This document shows, piece by piece, positions 18,533 to 26,799 of a DNA stretch of 46,526 nt. The stretch covers positions 1 to 46,526 of the forward strand of contig NZ_MRCD01000070.1 in NCBI RefSeq assembly GCF_001904745.1, given 5' to 3'. The first letter of the stretch is position 1; every line of letters begins with the position of its first letter. The position numbers and the translations under genes are program-made. This stretch comes from Calothrix sp. HK-06 (lineage in GTDB: Bacteria; Cyanobacteriota; Cyanobacteriia; Cyanobacteriales; Nostocaceae). The notes under the pieces were generated by a model. The model ran no database searches and had not been told where the DNA came from. It worked only from the letters and a program-made list of their open reading frames with translations.

Positions 18533-18922
18533 TTATTGCAAGTACAGTTTAGCCAGGTAAGCCTGGGTGGGCTTTGTAGGATTTACAAAGGCATTCAGGC
18601 GGTCGCCTACTTTTATTCCGTACAAATTCCAGCCAATCACTACATTGACTGCTTCATACACGCTGCCATCAAAGGCATATTGATATCGTAAAATCCACTC
18701 ACCTTTGGAACGACGTTTGTAAGTGAGGATGGCATCCACGGGCTTGCCATCGGCAATGACTTTACGAATCTTTCCCACCCGTCGGAAAGCAAAAAAAAGT
18801 CCTATGGGAATTGTCAGTAACGCAAATGGTCCAAGAACGATGGTAGCAAGGGATACACCAAACAGGATAGCAGACCAATAATCGCGGAAAATGACTTTGA
18901 AGCGACCCGGTTTTGTACTCAT
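18533..18922 (-). CDS. DUF3592-like membrane protein
   Basis: A 129-residue protein with one or two hydrophobic segments (about 15-47, AILFGVSLATIVLGPFALLTIPIGLFF) followed by a soluble beta-rich domain: GKPVDAILTYKRRSKGEWILRYQYAFDG and VIGWNLYGIKVGDRLNAFVNP. This layout of membrane anchor, VxAxV-type strands and a GDxVxVxVNPxxP-like turn fits the DUF3592 family, whose function is unknown. It ends LAKLYLQ at 18533. It stands alone between the MntA/HepT relic and a MITE. Confidence 0.7.
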   Translation of the reverse strand: MSTKPGRFKVIFRDYWSAILFGVSLATIVLGPFALLTIPIGLFFAFRRVGKIRKVIADGKPVDAILTYKRRSKGEWILRYQYAFDGSVYEAVNVVIGWNLYGIKVGDRLNAFVNPTKPTQAYLAKLYLQ

Positions 18923-19115
18923 AGTGGCAACTTAAGTAATTGAACTTCGTCCACAGTTTAAAACAAAGTAACCGGAATACACCTGCATGATTATACGTAA
19001 TACCATTTCATTAAAAAGGTGCATTACTGTCTATTTTTGAAAACTGCACCTTTTATGCAGTTCTCTATAAACTAAAATTATGATTTTGTGAGTTATAAAC
19101 AACAAAAGCTTATCT

Positions 19116-19296
19116 AGAACTTACGCAAGAATTTTGTCATGCTGAACGTAGTGAGTCCACTTGGCGGTGTCGGTTTCCGTCCCGCCAAAGTGGCGAACCC
19201 GAAGGGTGAAGCATTTCAGGGATTCTAGCCTGCGGCAAATGCTTCGCATTACGCTACGCGACTAATGACAATTTCTCGTTAAAATGCGTAAGTCCT
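19116..19296. mobile_element. MITE-like element with 12-bp terminal repeats
   Basis: AGAACTTACGCA at 19116 and the inverted AGGACTTACGCA ending at 19296 (11 of 12 bases alike) bound 181 bases with no gene. The similarity continues inward, with TTTTGTCAT against AATTGTCAT. The interior contains a hairpin CACTTGGCGG...CCGCCAAAGTG and GC-rich repeats. A solitary copy of the same end lies at 44596-44607. No clear target duplication is visible. Confidence 0.65.
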
Positions 19297-19303
19297 ATTA
19301 TCA

Positions 19304-19370
19304 TTGATTTTGCTTGAATAACTAGTCAACCCTTAAGATTGCTTTTTCATACTTTTTCAGCAAACCCTAA
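19304..19370 (-). mobile_element. Solo end of the IS5/IS1182-type element
   Basis: On the minus strand from 19370, TTAGGGTTTGCTGAAAAAGT is identical to the end of the transposase element at 44777. The match continues with few changes (AAAAAGCA.TCTTAAG.GTTGAC.AGTTATTCAAG.AAAATCAA) to about 19304, next to the MITE. It includes the last codons of the transposase. The TAG stop of the VanZ-like gene (19367-19369) lies in this terminal repeat. Confidence 0.75.
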
Positions 19371-19759
19371 TTATGAAATTGTGATGTTTTGCGTATGGAG
19401 GTACGTTCGGCAAGATAGGTAAATACAATGATACCGCATACGTCAGCGATAAGGTCTACAATATCTGCGCTGCGATGCGGTGTAAATTTTTGAATGATTT
19501 CGTCTAGTATACAGAAAAAGAATACTATGAACGGCGCCAGAGGCAAGGCGGTACCAAGTATATGAAGTTGTCGTTTGTTTAAGGCAAGATGACTCAAGTA
19601 AGCTGCAATTCCTAGTAAAACAAAGTGTAAAACGGTATCGTAGTGAGGAAAGCTTGCTATTTCTGTTGGTATAACCTTCAAGTACGCTGATATCGAGATA
19701 GCCAATAAAACACCCAGGTAGAACCAAAAAGCAATAATCCAAAAACGATGTGACTTCAT
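19367..19759 (-). CDS. VanZ-like membrane protein
   Basis: A 130-residue protein with four hydrophobic segments (about 7-27, 44-62, 70-90 and 103-120), the usual size and layout of the VanZ-like family. Charged positions typical of the family are present: FPHYDTVLHFVLLGIAAYL after helix one and ILDEIIQKFTPHRSADIVDLIADVCG before the last helix. The cellular role of stand-alone VanZ-like proteins is unknown; the name comes from a teicoplanin-resistance gene. The stop codon is provided by an insertion-sequence end, so the original C-terminus may have been longer or different. Confidence 0.82.
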   Translation of the reverse strand: MKSHRFWIIAFWFYLGVLLAISISAYLKVIPTEIASFPHYDTVLHFVLLGIAAYLSHLALNKRQLHILGTALPLAPFIVFFFCILDEIIQKFTPHRSADIVDLIADVCGIIVFTYLAERTSIRKTSQFHN

Positions 19760-19875
19760 AAGTTTATTTCAAAGTGATTTATTTATTCTTCACTTTTAAT
19801 AAAGATTTTTATGCGAATTTTAGCGCCAGTTTAGTAAAGATTAGATAAATTTATTTGAAAGCTTTTTTACGCGCT

Positions 19876-21018
19876 TTATTCCCTTCGGGACACTACGTGA
19901 ACACGTAACTTCTGTGTAAATAAATACCCAAAACCAAGTTTCTCCATTATCAAGACAAATTCCTCATCGGTTCGTAATAAAGCTTTGGCTGTCTGGGAAA
20001 TGTTCCAATTATTTTCATCAAGTTTGCCCAAATAGTAAACTCGATTTATTTGCTGTTGAGAAAGGCGATATGTATGTAAATATTCTACCTCTCCATTATC
20101 ACGCAATATAACTTCACCAATATGATTTTCATTACTTACATCTAAAGGTGAATTGACATTTGTCATAAATCGTTGTAGATTAAAACGACCTGCTGTATAT
20201 ACTGTTTTTGATTTTACTGAGCGTCCAATTAATCCAGTTGACATTACTCCTTGATGAAATTTTGTCCAGTCGGAACGCATTTTAACAACAGCACTTCTCA
20301 AATCGGCTAAGTTATTAACTTTCGATGCATCAATAGATAAGCTCATCTCATAAGTTTTATCATATAATGATGCATATTGATATATTAACTCGCCGTAAAA
20401 ATCTTCGAGCAAGGTATAGTGTAAACAAAGGTAGTCTTCAGGTGTGGAGACAACAAACGCTGATGCTAATGCGTCAGCAACATATATTAGTACTCCTACT
20501 TGGTTTGGATGAATTTCAAAAACACGCAGTGCTTCTTCTAACCCAACTATCGCACGTCCTGAATAGGAATATTCGCTACGGCAACCCAACCCATAAGTAA
20601 GTGCATACCTCGAATATTCTTCCCATGCAATTTTGGGGCCATTGAAATATAACGATAGAAAACCTTCCATTGCCAAATGTAATGGTAGAAACCGTAATGA
20701 ATTTTTGGTTTCACGTTTTGCCATACGTTGCATTACTTGCACATTACGTCCACTTTTACCACTTTTACCATCTTTTTTAATAATATCTGCGCCTATATTT
20801 GCTACAGCACTACCATCATCCGCCCAAGACATAACCATTCCATGAGGAATGTAGGACATATACTGCATATCATCTTCGAGTGAAACAACACTATATTTAG
20901 CATCGTAGCTACGACGTTGTAATCGTAAATCTCCACGAATTTTACGACGAATAAGGGGTACAATACGAATACTGCCACAAATTTGAGAAGGGGCAACTTC
21001 AAGTCCTTTTAATAACAT
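19876..21018 (-). CDS. Partner of vWA protein, ARPP-like, 380 aa
   Basis: Second gene of a two-gene operon. I do not firmly recognise it. From memory it resembles the ARPP-2-type proteins that accompany vWA and ADP-ribose-linked genes, but I cannot verify this. There is no signal peptide or membrane helix. Visible parts: SIRIVPLIRRKIRGDLRL near the N-terminus, a basic stretch IIKKDGKSGKSGRN around 80-93, the segment RFLPLHLAMEGFLSLYFNGP, a globular core GLEEALRVFEIHPNQVGVLIYVADAL with ALASAFVVSTPEDYLCLHYTLLEDFY, and a C-terminal part with QTAKALLRTDEEFVLIMEKLGFG that looks like a helix-turn-helix or repeat helix pair. Its position 89 bases after the vWA gene suggests that the two proteins act together. 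Confidence 0.55.
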   Translation of the reverse strand: MLLKGLEVAPSQICGSIRIVPLIRRKIRGDLRLQRRSYDAKYSVVSLEDDMQYMSYIPHGMVMSWADDGSAVANIGADIIKKDGKSGKSGRNVQVMQRMAKRETKNSLRFLPLHLAMEGFLSLYFNGPKIAWEEYSRYALTYGLGCRSEYSYSGRAIVGLEEALRVFEIHPNQVGVLIYVADALASAFVVSTPEDYLCLHYTLLEDFYGELIYQYASLYDKTYEMSLSIDASKVNNLADLRSAVVKMRSDWTKFHQGVMSTGLIGRSVKSKTVYTAGRFNLQRFMTNVNSPLDVSNENHIGEVILRDNGEVEYLHTYRLSQQQINRVYYLGKLDENNWNISQTAKALLRTDEEFVLIMEKLGFGYLFTQKLRVHVVSRRE

Positions 21019-21036
21019 AATTAGTTAGTAGATAAA

Positions 21037-21131
21037 TGGCAACGGGTGTAACGAATGGGTTATGAAAACATAATAAAATCTTATTTCTAATTAATAACTT
21101 ATCCGTTTCATCCGTTCATCATCCGTTGCCA
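21037..21131. repeat. TGGCAACGGAT inverted repeat, copy 1
   Basis: On the minus strand TGGCAACGGATGATGAACGG and following bases pair imperfectly with ATAACCCATTCGTTACACCC and GTTGCCA on the other side, giving a long hairpin between the vWA gene and its partner. Its outer arm encodes the last residues of the vWA protein (WQRMMNG and stop). A second copy is at 27591-27660. It could reduce transcription of the downstream gene or set the two transcripts apart. Confidence 0.7.
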
Positions 21132-22517
21132 TAAATATGCTTCTAGATCAGATAATGTAGTAGAACCTTGAGCAAATTTAGCAAAGCCTAACATTGTAGG
21201 CATATCTTCAGCATCACGTAACCCAACTGTAGGGATATAGGGACTAAGGGTACGCAATGAGTAGTCTTCAGTACTAAATACTGGGTTACAGTGAATAATC
21301 GAGGTTTTATGACAACGGTCGAGTTTTTGATATACACGCAATACTTCAGTGGCGCCGTTGGGTGGGTCATTATCGCAACCGTCAGATACTATAATAATAG
21401 TTTCGGCGCCGGAACCAAGTGCAGCAAGTAATGGTGTAGCTAAATCAGTTTGTCCATATGGATATACAAGTAATGGATGTTTTGGTGGAACCGTCCAAAA
21501 CGCGCGATAGTTTTGTGATGCTGCTTTAAGTAGATAATGTGCAGCAAGTACCACACCCAAAGGACGGCGCCTTTTTTCAGATGAACCAGAGCTAGAATAG
21601 CTACAGTCCAAAACAGCAGCAACTCGTCCTAACTGCATTGGTGCTTTTTTCAAAGCGTTACGAGCAGCAGCTTCCATCGCTTGGCTAAATTTATCAAAAT
21701 CTTTGGTGCGTGCTTCAAGTGAAAGTGACAGAACATATAAAGCTAACTTGGTCAACGGTAAACGCTCCCAATTTACATTTATATCAACTTCACTACGTGA
21801 TGCGGCGCTTTGATAGCGTAGCTTTTCTGCTACAGTCATTTTTGGTTGAATGCGCTTAAGAAAAATTTCACGTTTAATATTATGTTTGGCAGCAAACCCT
21901 TCGGCAATAGTAAAAGGTAATTCATATACTGCCTCAGTACTATAATGCGCTTTGCGGAATTGTTCAAATAATTTTGTATTAAAAGCCTTTTGTTCGTGAA
22001 AATTAAACAAAAACTTAGGAAGCTCACCAGATAGTTTTAAATGAGCATGTGATACTGCCGCTTTAACTTTAGTACGATACTTGATAGCATCAAAATCCAT
22101 ATCTCGACGCATAGCTATATAATCGCGTGCAATGGCTCTGGCACGACGATTATTTACTCGTAATCGCTGTAACTCTTGTAATATGCCCCAACCACGCTGA
22201 GGTGGTAGTTGATTTAGGGCAGATGTAATTAAGGCAGATTCTTCAGTACGATACTGAGGTAATGTATTGCGTCCAGTAGCCAAAAGTTTGATAATAATTT
22301 GTGCTTGATTAAAGTGGTTAATACCAGCAGCTAAAGTGCGAGCATAAAGTAAACGATAATTACCTAATATATAATCATGCAAAAAATTAATAGATAGCTT
22401 TTGCCCATAAGCATCATCATAAAATTCACGCTGACCACTACAAGAAAAGCAAGCATTGATAAACATCACCAAATCTTCCTGCGCTACCTGCTGCGCGCGG
22501 AACTCTAAATTTAACAT
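21108..22517 (-). CDS. TROVE-like protein with C-terminal vWA domain
   Basis: A 469-residue soluble protein. Residues 1-290 are almost entirely helical and basic, reminiscent of the ring of helical repeats in TROVE/Ro60 proteins (ITSALNQLPPQRGWGILQEL, RRARAIARDYIAMRR, SLSLEARTKDFDKFSQAMEAAA). Residues 298-450 form a von Willebrand A domain with a complete metal site: DCSYS at 304-308, Thr357 in YGQTDLATPL and SDG at 378-380. The TDLATPL box is like that of TROVE vWA domains. Ro-type proteins bind misfolded RNA and Y RNA; whether this one binds RNA is inference. It is the first gene of an operon with an unknown partner. The last codons come from a dispersed repeat. Confidence 0.7.
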   Translation of the reverse strand: MLNLEFRAQQVAQEDLVMFINACFSCSGQREFYDDAYGQKLSINFLHDYILGNYRLLYARTLAAGINHFNQAQIIIKLLATGRNTLPQYRTEESALITSALNQLPPQRGWGILQELQRLRVNNRRARAIARDYIAMRRDMDFDAIKYRTKVKAAVSHAHLKLSGELPKFLFNFHEQKAFNTKLFEQFRKAHYSTEAVYELPFTIAEGFAAKHNIKREIFLKRIQPKMTVAEKLRYQSAASRSEVDINVNWERLPLTKLALYVLSLSLEARTKDFDKFSQAMEAAARNALKKAPMQLGRVAAVLDCSYSSSGSSEKRRRPLGVVLAAHYLLKAASQNYRAFWTVPPKHPLLVYPYGQTDLATPLLAALGSGAETIIIVSDGCDNDPPNGATEVLRVYQKLDRCHKTSIIHCNPVFSTEDYSLRTLSPYIPTVGLRDAEDMPTMLGFAKFAQGSTTLSDLEAYLWQRMMNG

Positions 22518-22912
22518 AATATATTAAGACTCAATATAAATTATTAAAAGGGAAAGCAGTTCGGGGAATGTCGGTACGACTTTGTGAGACAGTTTAACAG
22601 ACTGGTACGGAAATCATGCCATAGTCCCGCGAACCACCTTCGTAAATATAGAGTACCCAAATTGTCTTCCCCAAAGCTAATTTTGAGAAAAATGGCTATA
22701 AAGCTTGCAAATATTAGGTTTCCGGAGTTAAGGGAAGCTTGAGTTTCTAGGGGACTCCCTTAAGTTGTCAGCAAAGTATTTAATAATGATTATATTTCTT
22801 CTAATAAATTAAGAAAATATTTTTATTTTAAGACAAATAAAAAATAATGCGGTTAGAATCGAACTGAACTAAAAAGCAAAACATTTTAACAAACCAGTAG
22901 AAAAGTGCATTT
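22518..22912. other. Divergent intergenic stretch, possible RNA
   Basis: It lies between the vWA gene (minus) and the Rpn gene (plus). No gene is clear. GGGGAA at 22563-22568 can pair with TTCCCC at 22667-22672, enclosing about 100 bases that contain the small hairpin GTCGGTACGAC. TTAAGGGA and TCCCTTAA form another hairpin at about 22728-22763. The GC-richer 22555-22680 part differs from the AT-rich flanks. It may be a small RNA or gene debris. Confidence 0.3.
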
Positions 22913-23725
22913 ATGTTCGACAAGACTTGTAAATTCTTAGCAGAAAATTTTCCAGATGAATTTGCGACATGGCTATTAGGAAAACCAGTAACACTTAGTA
23001 AGTTGAGTCCTAAAGAGTTATCACTCGAACCAATTCGTGCGGATTCCCTCATATTAATGCAATCCGACGAGTTAATTCTTCACATTGAGTTTCAAACCCT
23101 ACCTGATGAAGACATACCCTTTCGGATGACAGATTATCGCTTACGTGGGTATCGTCTCTTTCCCGAAAAAGCTATGTATCAGGTGGTAGTTTATCTACGA
23201 AAAGTAACAAGCAAAAAAGATTTAAAGCTAGTCAAAATAAACAAATTTAAACTTGAAAACACAACTCATAAATTTCAAGTTATACGTCTGTGGGAACAGC
23301 CAGTTAATCAGTTCATGACCAACCCAGGTTTGCTACCCTTTGAAGTTTTAAGTAACACCGATAATCAAATCAGTACGTTACAATCGGTAGTAGCCCAGAT
23401 TGAAAACATTACCAACCCAAGAACGCAAAATAATATTACAGCATCTGCTGCCATTCTTGCTGGCTTGGTTTTGGATAAAACACTCATTCAACGTATATTA
23501 AGGAGAGATAACATGCGCGAGTCAGTAATATACCAATCTATTGTAGAAGAAGGTAGAGAAGAAGGTAGAGAAAAAGGTAGAGAAGAAGGCGCCGAGGAAA
23601 CAACACGAAAACTTGTCATTAACTTCTTGAAAGAAGGAGTTTCAATAGACTTAGTAGCAAAAGCAACAGGTTTAACAATAGAACAAATCCAGCAAATACA
23701 AACAACACAACCAGAAAACCAGTAA
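22913..23725 (+). CDS. Rpn family PD-(D/E)XK nuclease/putative transposase
   Basis: A 270-residue protein of the Rpn family (recombination-promoting nuclease, PD-(D/E)XK fold), which is abundant in cyanobacteria. The nuclease core shows the N-terminal MFDKTCKFLAENFPDEFATWLLG, the acidic ADSLILM strand and LILHIEFQTLPDEDIPFRMTDYRLRGY with the E-x-Q catalytic strand. The C-terminal part has four GRE/GAE units (EGREEGREKGREEGAEE) encoded by a 12-base tandem repeat at about 23545-23590, then KLVINFLKEGVSIDLVAKATGLTIEQIQQI, a short helix-turn-helix-like tail. These proteins are probably DNA nucleases linked to mobile DNA. The gene is intact and stands alone. Confidence 0.88.
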   Translation: MFDKTCKFLAENFPDEFATWLLGKPVTLSKLSPKELSLEPIRADSLILMQSDELILHIEFQTLPDEDIPFRMTDYRLRGYRLFPEKAMYQVVVYLRKVTSKKDLKLVKINKFKLENTTHKFQVIRLWEQPVNQFMTNPGLLPFEVLSNTDNQISTLQSVVAQIENITNPRTQNNITASAAILAGLVLDKTLIQRILRRDNMRESVIYQSIVEEGREEGREKGREEGAEETTRKLVINFLKEGVSIDLVAKATGLTIEQIQQIQTTQPENQ

Positions 23726-23814
23726 GTGTAGGATGCATGAAAGCTTGAAAAATCATCATTCAAACGCAAAATTCAGTGCTTTCACGCACCATCTAATAAT
23801 TTTCTATACTGCGC

Positions 23815-24078
23815 CTATCCTGCTTCTAAATTAGCTTGTTCAACTAACCAAGGGTCAACAGGTTGTCCGTCTTTGCGCTGGAACTCAATTTCTACTACCA
23901 TCACAGACTTAGAACCAGGAGGCGCCGGCTTTTGTTTAAAAGTAATATCATAATCATTTGGTTCATGTCCATGTTCTTTCAACCAGTCATGCACTTTTGT
24001 GGTTGCAAAGAATGATTGCCCTTGCTCGAACATGCGGGTAATCTGTAATTGTAACGAGAATGGATTTAAACGTCCCAT
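23815..24078 (-). CDS. Conserved hypothetical protein, 87 aa
   Basis: A small soluble protein whose family I cannot name. MGRLNPFSLQLQITRMFEQGQ is followed by VHDWLKEHGHEPNDYDITF and VMVVEIEFQRKDGQPVDPWLV, an alpha-beta arrangement. The start ATG at 24078 is the only reasonable one. It is downstream of the HtrA-like gene? No: the protease gene lies upstream on the same strand at 24206-25246, 127 bases away, with a palindromic repeat between them, so cotranscription is possible but not evident. Confidence 0.6.
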   Translation of the reverse strand: MGRLNPFSLQLQITRMFEQGQSFFATTKVHDWLKEHGHEPNDYDITFKQKPAPPGSKSVMVVEIEFQRKDGQPVDPWLVEQANLEAG

Positions 24079-24166
24079 GCTTTTCTACCTAGTGTAAGTT
24101 CCAGCCATAATTCCTATGTTATCTCTGAGACTAAATATAGATGGATTATTAATTATTGTTTAGAAT

Positions 24167-24194
24167 GTAGAGACGTTACATGTAACGTCTCTAC
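24167..24194. repeat. Perfect 28-bp palindrome
   Basis: GTAGAGACGTTACA is followed directly by TGTAACGTCTCTAC, with no spacer. It starts 12 bases after the HtrA-like stop codon on the minus strand and may act as its transcript end. It belongs to the same family as 2743-2771. Confidence 0.7.
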
Positions 24195-24205
24195 GCGAGG
24201 ATTTT

Positions 24206-25246
24206 TTACATGTTGGGTGATTCTTCGGGGATGATTTCTAGGACTAATTTTTGGTTTTGACGCAATATAGTGACATACGCGCGCTCTCCAACTCGTTCGT
24301 GAGTTAGAAATTTATGTAGTTCGTCAACGCTTCCTATAGGTTGGCTGTTAAATCCTACTATTACATCTCCTTCTCGAAGTCCTGCTTTTTGTGCTGGGCT
24401 TTTGGCTTCGGTAGATATGATTAATATGCCTCGTTCTTTGTTAAGTTCATGGTATAAAACGAGGCGCCTTGGTAATTCTACGTTTTGTCCGCCTATACCT
24501 ATGTAACCACGTCTGACTTTTCCATCTTTGAGTAATGCTGGAATTATTAGCTTGGCTGTATTTATTGGTACGGCAAAGCATAGTCCTTGGGCAGATAATA
24601 TTACTGCTGTGTTTATTCCTATTACTTCTCCGTGTGATGTTACGAGTGGCCCACCTGAGTTACCTGGGTTCAGTGCTGCATCGGTTTGTATCATGTTGTC
24701 TATTAACCGACCTGAACGACTTCTGAATGAACGTCCGGTTGCACTAATTACACCGCTGGTAACTGTTGCTTGGAAACCGTAGGGATTACCTATTGCGATT
24801 GCTAGTTGACCAACTTGGAGCGTTTCGGAGTCACCTAAACGTGCCGAAATTAAGTTGGGTGCATTAATTCTGATAACCGCTAAATCGGTGTCTGGGTCAT
24901 CTCCAATTAATTGGGCGCCTATTCTACGACCGTCTGATAGTGTAACCTCAATTTTGGTGGCGCCGTTAACGACGTGAGAGTTGGTAAGAATATATCCATC
25001 AGGTGTGAAGATAAACCCAGAACCGTTACCTTGTACTTCCTGGGTTTGTGGATAATTACGGTTACGTCCTGTTACTTGCCGTTGCACGTCGATGTTAACA
25101 ACTGCGGGACTTACCTTTTGTACCACGCTAATTACAGCCTGCGAATATGCATCAAGTAGCTGCTCCGAGGCTTTTGACATACTTTGCCCAACTCCACTGT
25201 CGCGCGCGAAATAATCATTTGACACTTGTTGCAGATTTCCTTTCAT
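24206..25246 (-). CDS. HtrA/DegP-like serine protease with PDZ domain
   Basis: A trypsin-like protease of family S1C that degrades or refolds damaged proteins. The triad is complete: His91 in ILTNSHVV, Asp121 in DTDLAVI and Ser197 in NPGNSGGPLV. A single PDZ domain occupies about 250-340 (RRGYIGIGGQ, AGLREGDVIVGFNSQPI). I chose the ATG at 25246 (MKGNLQQVSND) because GGAGAGG lies six bases upstream. The longer open frame to 25309 starts with TTG and lacks a ribosome site. The resulting 346-residue protein has no signal peptide or membrane anchor, unlike most HtrA, HhoA and HhoB proteins, so it may be cytoplasmic or exported by another route. Confidence 0.9.
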   Translation of the reverse strand: MKGNLQQVSNDYFARDSGVGQSMSKASEQLLDAYSQAVISVVQKVSPAVVNIDVQRQVTGRNRNYPQTQEVQGNGSGFIFTPDGYILTNSHVVNGATKIEVTLSDGRRIGAQLIGDDPDTDLAVIRINAPNLISARLGDSETLQVGQLAIAIGNPYGFQATVTSGVISATGRSFRSRSGRLIDNMIQTDAALNPGNSGGPLVTSHGEVIGINTAVILSAQGLCFAVPINTAKLIIPALLKDGKVRRGYIGIGGQNVELPRRLVLYHELNKERGILIISTEAKSPAQKAGLREGDVIVGFNSQPIGSVDELHKFLTHERVGERAYVTILRQNQKLVLEIIPEESPNM

Positions 25247-25503
25247 GTCTGCCTCTCCTATCGTGGCACAGTGATTGATTGAGTTTTTGTTCACTTGGGA
25301 CTTTTTCAATTATCGACAATGTATCGAGAACATCAAAGACGGGGGTGAACACAAATACTAGCGTATCTGTTCAATTAATTGAGATGGGTTATTACGTCAA
25401 TGAATGTACAACTAACCGAACCTAAGTTAGATGCGTTTTAACTTTAAAATTATTTCTAATGGTACAAGATTTTATATGTTTAATAATGGAGTATTAAATT
25501 ATT

Positions 25504-25899
25504 ATGGACATCACTAAAAAACTAGAAACTCTTAATCGTATCCGCAAATTCAGCCGTCTGATGGATACTGCTTTTGGCATTCCCGGTACAAAGTTTCGCT
25601 TTGGTTTAGACCCTATTATTGGTTTAGTTCCTGGACTGGGTGATTTGATAAGTACTGTTGTGTCGGCTTATATTATATATTTAGCTATGCGCTTTAATCT
25701 TCCTCAAGGTATGCTGGGTAAGATGATTTTTAATGTTGGTTTAGAATCTGTTATTGGCGCCGTTCCTTTTGTTGGTGATATATTTGACGCTTTTTATAAA
25801 TCTAATATTCGGAATTTAGAAATATTAGAGCAGCATTTAAATCAAGTTGACCCACAGTTAGAAAAAGTTGAGTTTAAGGGGTTTCAAAGAGTAGTGTAA
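25504..25899 (+). CDS. DUF4112 family membrane protein
   Basis: A 131-residue DUF4112 protein of unknown function. The family signature is clear: FSRLMDTAFGIPGTKFRFGLDPIIGLVPGLGDLI followed by a hydrophobic helix STVVSAYIIYLAMRF, then GKMIFNVGLESVIGAVPFVGDIFDAFYKSN. The two G-x-x-P-G/F-x-GD turns flank membrane segments. GGAG lies about 12 bases before the ATG. It is a single gene convergent with the polyphosphate glucokinase gene; a hairpin lies between the two stops. Confidence 0.85.
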   Translation: MDITKKLETLNRIRKFSRLMDTAFGIPGTKFRFGLDPIIGLVPGLGDLISTVVSAYIIYLAMRFNLPQGMLGKMIFNVGLESVIGAVPFVGDIFDAFYKSNIRNLEILEQHLNQVDPQLEKVEFKGFQRVV

Positions 25900-25924
25900 C
25901 TATAATTTAACAAATTATTCTCTC

Positions 25925-25998
25925 TCTTGTGGGGCATCCCTGCCCGCCCTTAATATACGACTAGATGAAGAACGGGCAAGGATGCCCATTCCACAAGA
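25925..25998. terminator. Hairpin between convergent genes
   Basis: TCTTGTGG, GGCATCC and TGCCCG on the left pair with CGGGCA, GGATGCC and CCACAAGA on the right, giving an imperfect hairpin of 70-odd bases between the DUF4112 and PpgK stop codons. It belongs to the GGGCATCCTTGCCCG-type repeats of cyanobacteria and could end transcription from both sides. Confidence 0.55.
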
Positions 25999-26005
25999 TG
26001 TAAAA

Positions 26006-26713
26006 TTAATATTTCCACAGGTTAATGCCACCCAATAAGCCATTGAGGTTGGAGATAATTTTTGTGTTTTCTGGTAGTTTAATTTTGACTAATTTAGCTT
26101 CTCCACCACCTATATATAGATAATCATAGTTAAATAAATGTTTTAGTGAGGCTATTGCTTTTTCTAGTCTTTCATTCCACTTTGATTCCCCAACTTTTTC
26201 TAACGCTGCTCTTCCTAATTGCTCTTCATAGGTTTCTCCTTTTCGGAAGCGATGATGTCCCATTTCGAGGTTGGGTACTAATTTACCATCTAAAAATAAT
26301 GCAGATCCAAATCCGGTTCCTAGGGTAATTACTAATTCTACTCCTTTACCCGCAATGGCGCCTAATCCCTGCATATCAGCGTCGTTTATAACTCGTGCGG
26401 GTTTTTGAAATTGCTTTGATAATGCGGTTCCTAAATCATATCCTACCCAGTCAGGATGTAAGTTAACGGCTGTTTCTGTTACCCCTGCACGCACTACACC
26501 CGGAAACCCCGCAGAAATTCTATCGAAGTCTCCAACTGATGTTACTAATTGGGCTATTGTGTTCATTACTGCTTCGGGTGTTGGAGGTTTTGGAGTATCT
26601 AAACGTACACGTTCGGTTAAAGGGTTGCCAGTTTCATCTAATACCATTACTTTTATACCACTTCCACCAATATCTATTGATAAAGTGCGAGTAGATGCAT
26701 TTGTGTCAGCCAT
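26006..26713 (-). CDS. ppgK: Polyphosphate glucokinase (ROK family)
   Basis: PpgK phosphorylates glucose with polyphosphate (or ATP) in the cytosol, linking polyphosphate stores to sugar metabolism. The 235 residues carry the ROK fold marks: SIDIGGSGIKVMVLD at the N-terminus, the catalytic NDAD in PARVINDADMQGLGA, the glycine loop VITLGTGFGSALF, LEMGHHRF (substrate-binding Glu and His) and LYIGGGEAKLV near the end. The short ROK length without a zinc-binding CxCGxxGC motif is typical of the PpgK group. AGGAGA about nine bases before the ATG supports the start. It is divergent from the creatininase-family gene, with 86 bases between. Confidence 0.9.
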   Translation of the reverse strand: MADTNASTRTLSIDIGGSGIKVMVLDETGNPLTERVRLDTPKPPTPEAVMNTIAQLVTSVGDFDRISAGFPGVVRAGVTETAVNLHPDWVGYDLGTALSKQFQKPARVINDADMQGLGAIAGKGVELVITLGTGFGSALFLDGKLVPNLEMGHHRFRKGETYEEQLGRAALEKVGESKWNERLEKAIASLKHLFNYDYLYIGGGEAKLVKIKLPENTKIISNLNGLLGGINLWKY

Positions 26714-26799
26714 TGAAATTTGTTCTCCTTCTGTATTATGTTCTTAAATCTGGCAAACCCAGGTAAAATTTGAGTTAAGGATTACATATATATACCCCT

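Noticed and set aside
22843-22875. tRNA T-arm-like sequence (AGTTCGATTCT on the minus strand)
   Set aside because: The stem does not pair properly and no anticodon or acceptor arm can be found around it.
23545-23590. Tandem 12-bp repeat as a possible unstable microsatellite
   Set aside because: It encodes the GRE/EGRE repeats that are common in the tails of Rpn-family proteins, so it is explained by the protein.
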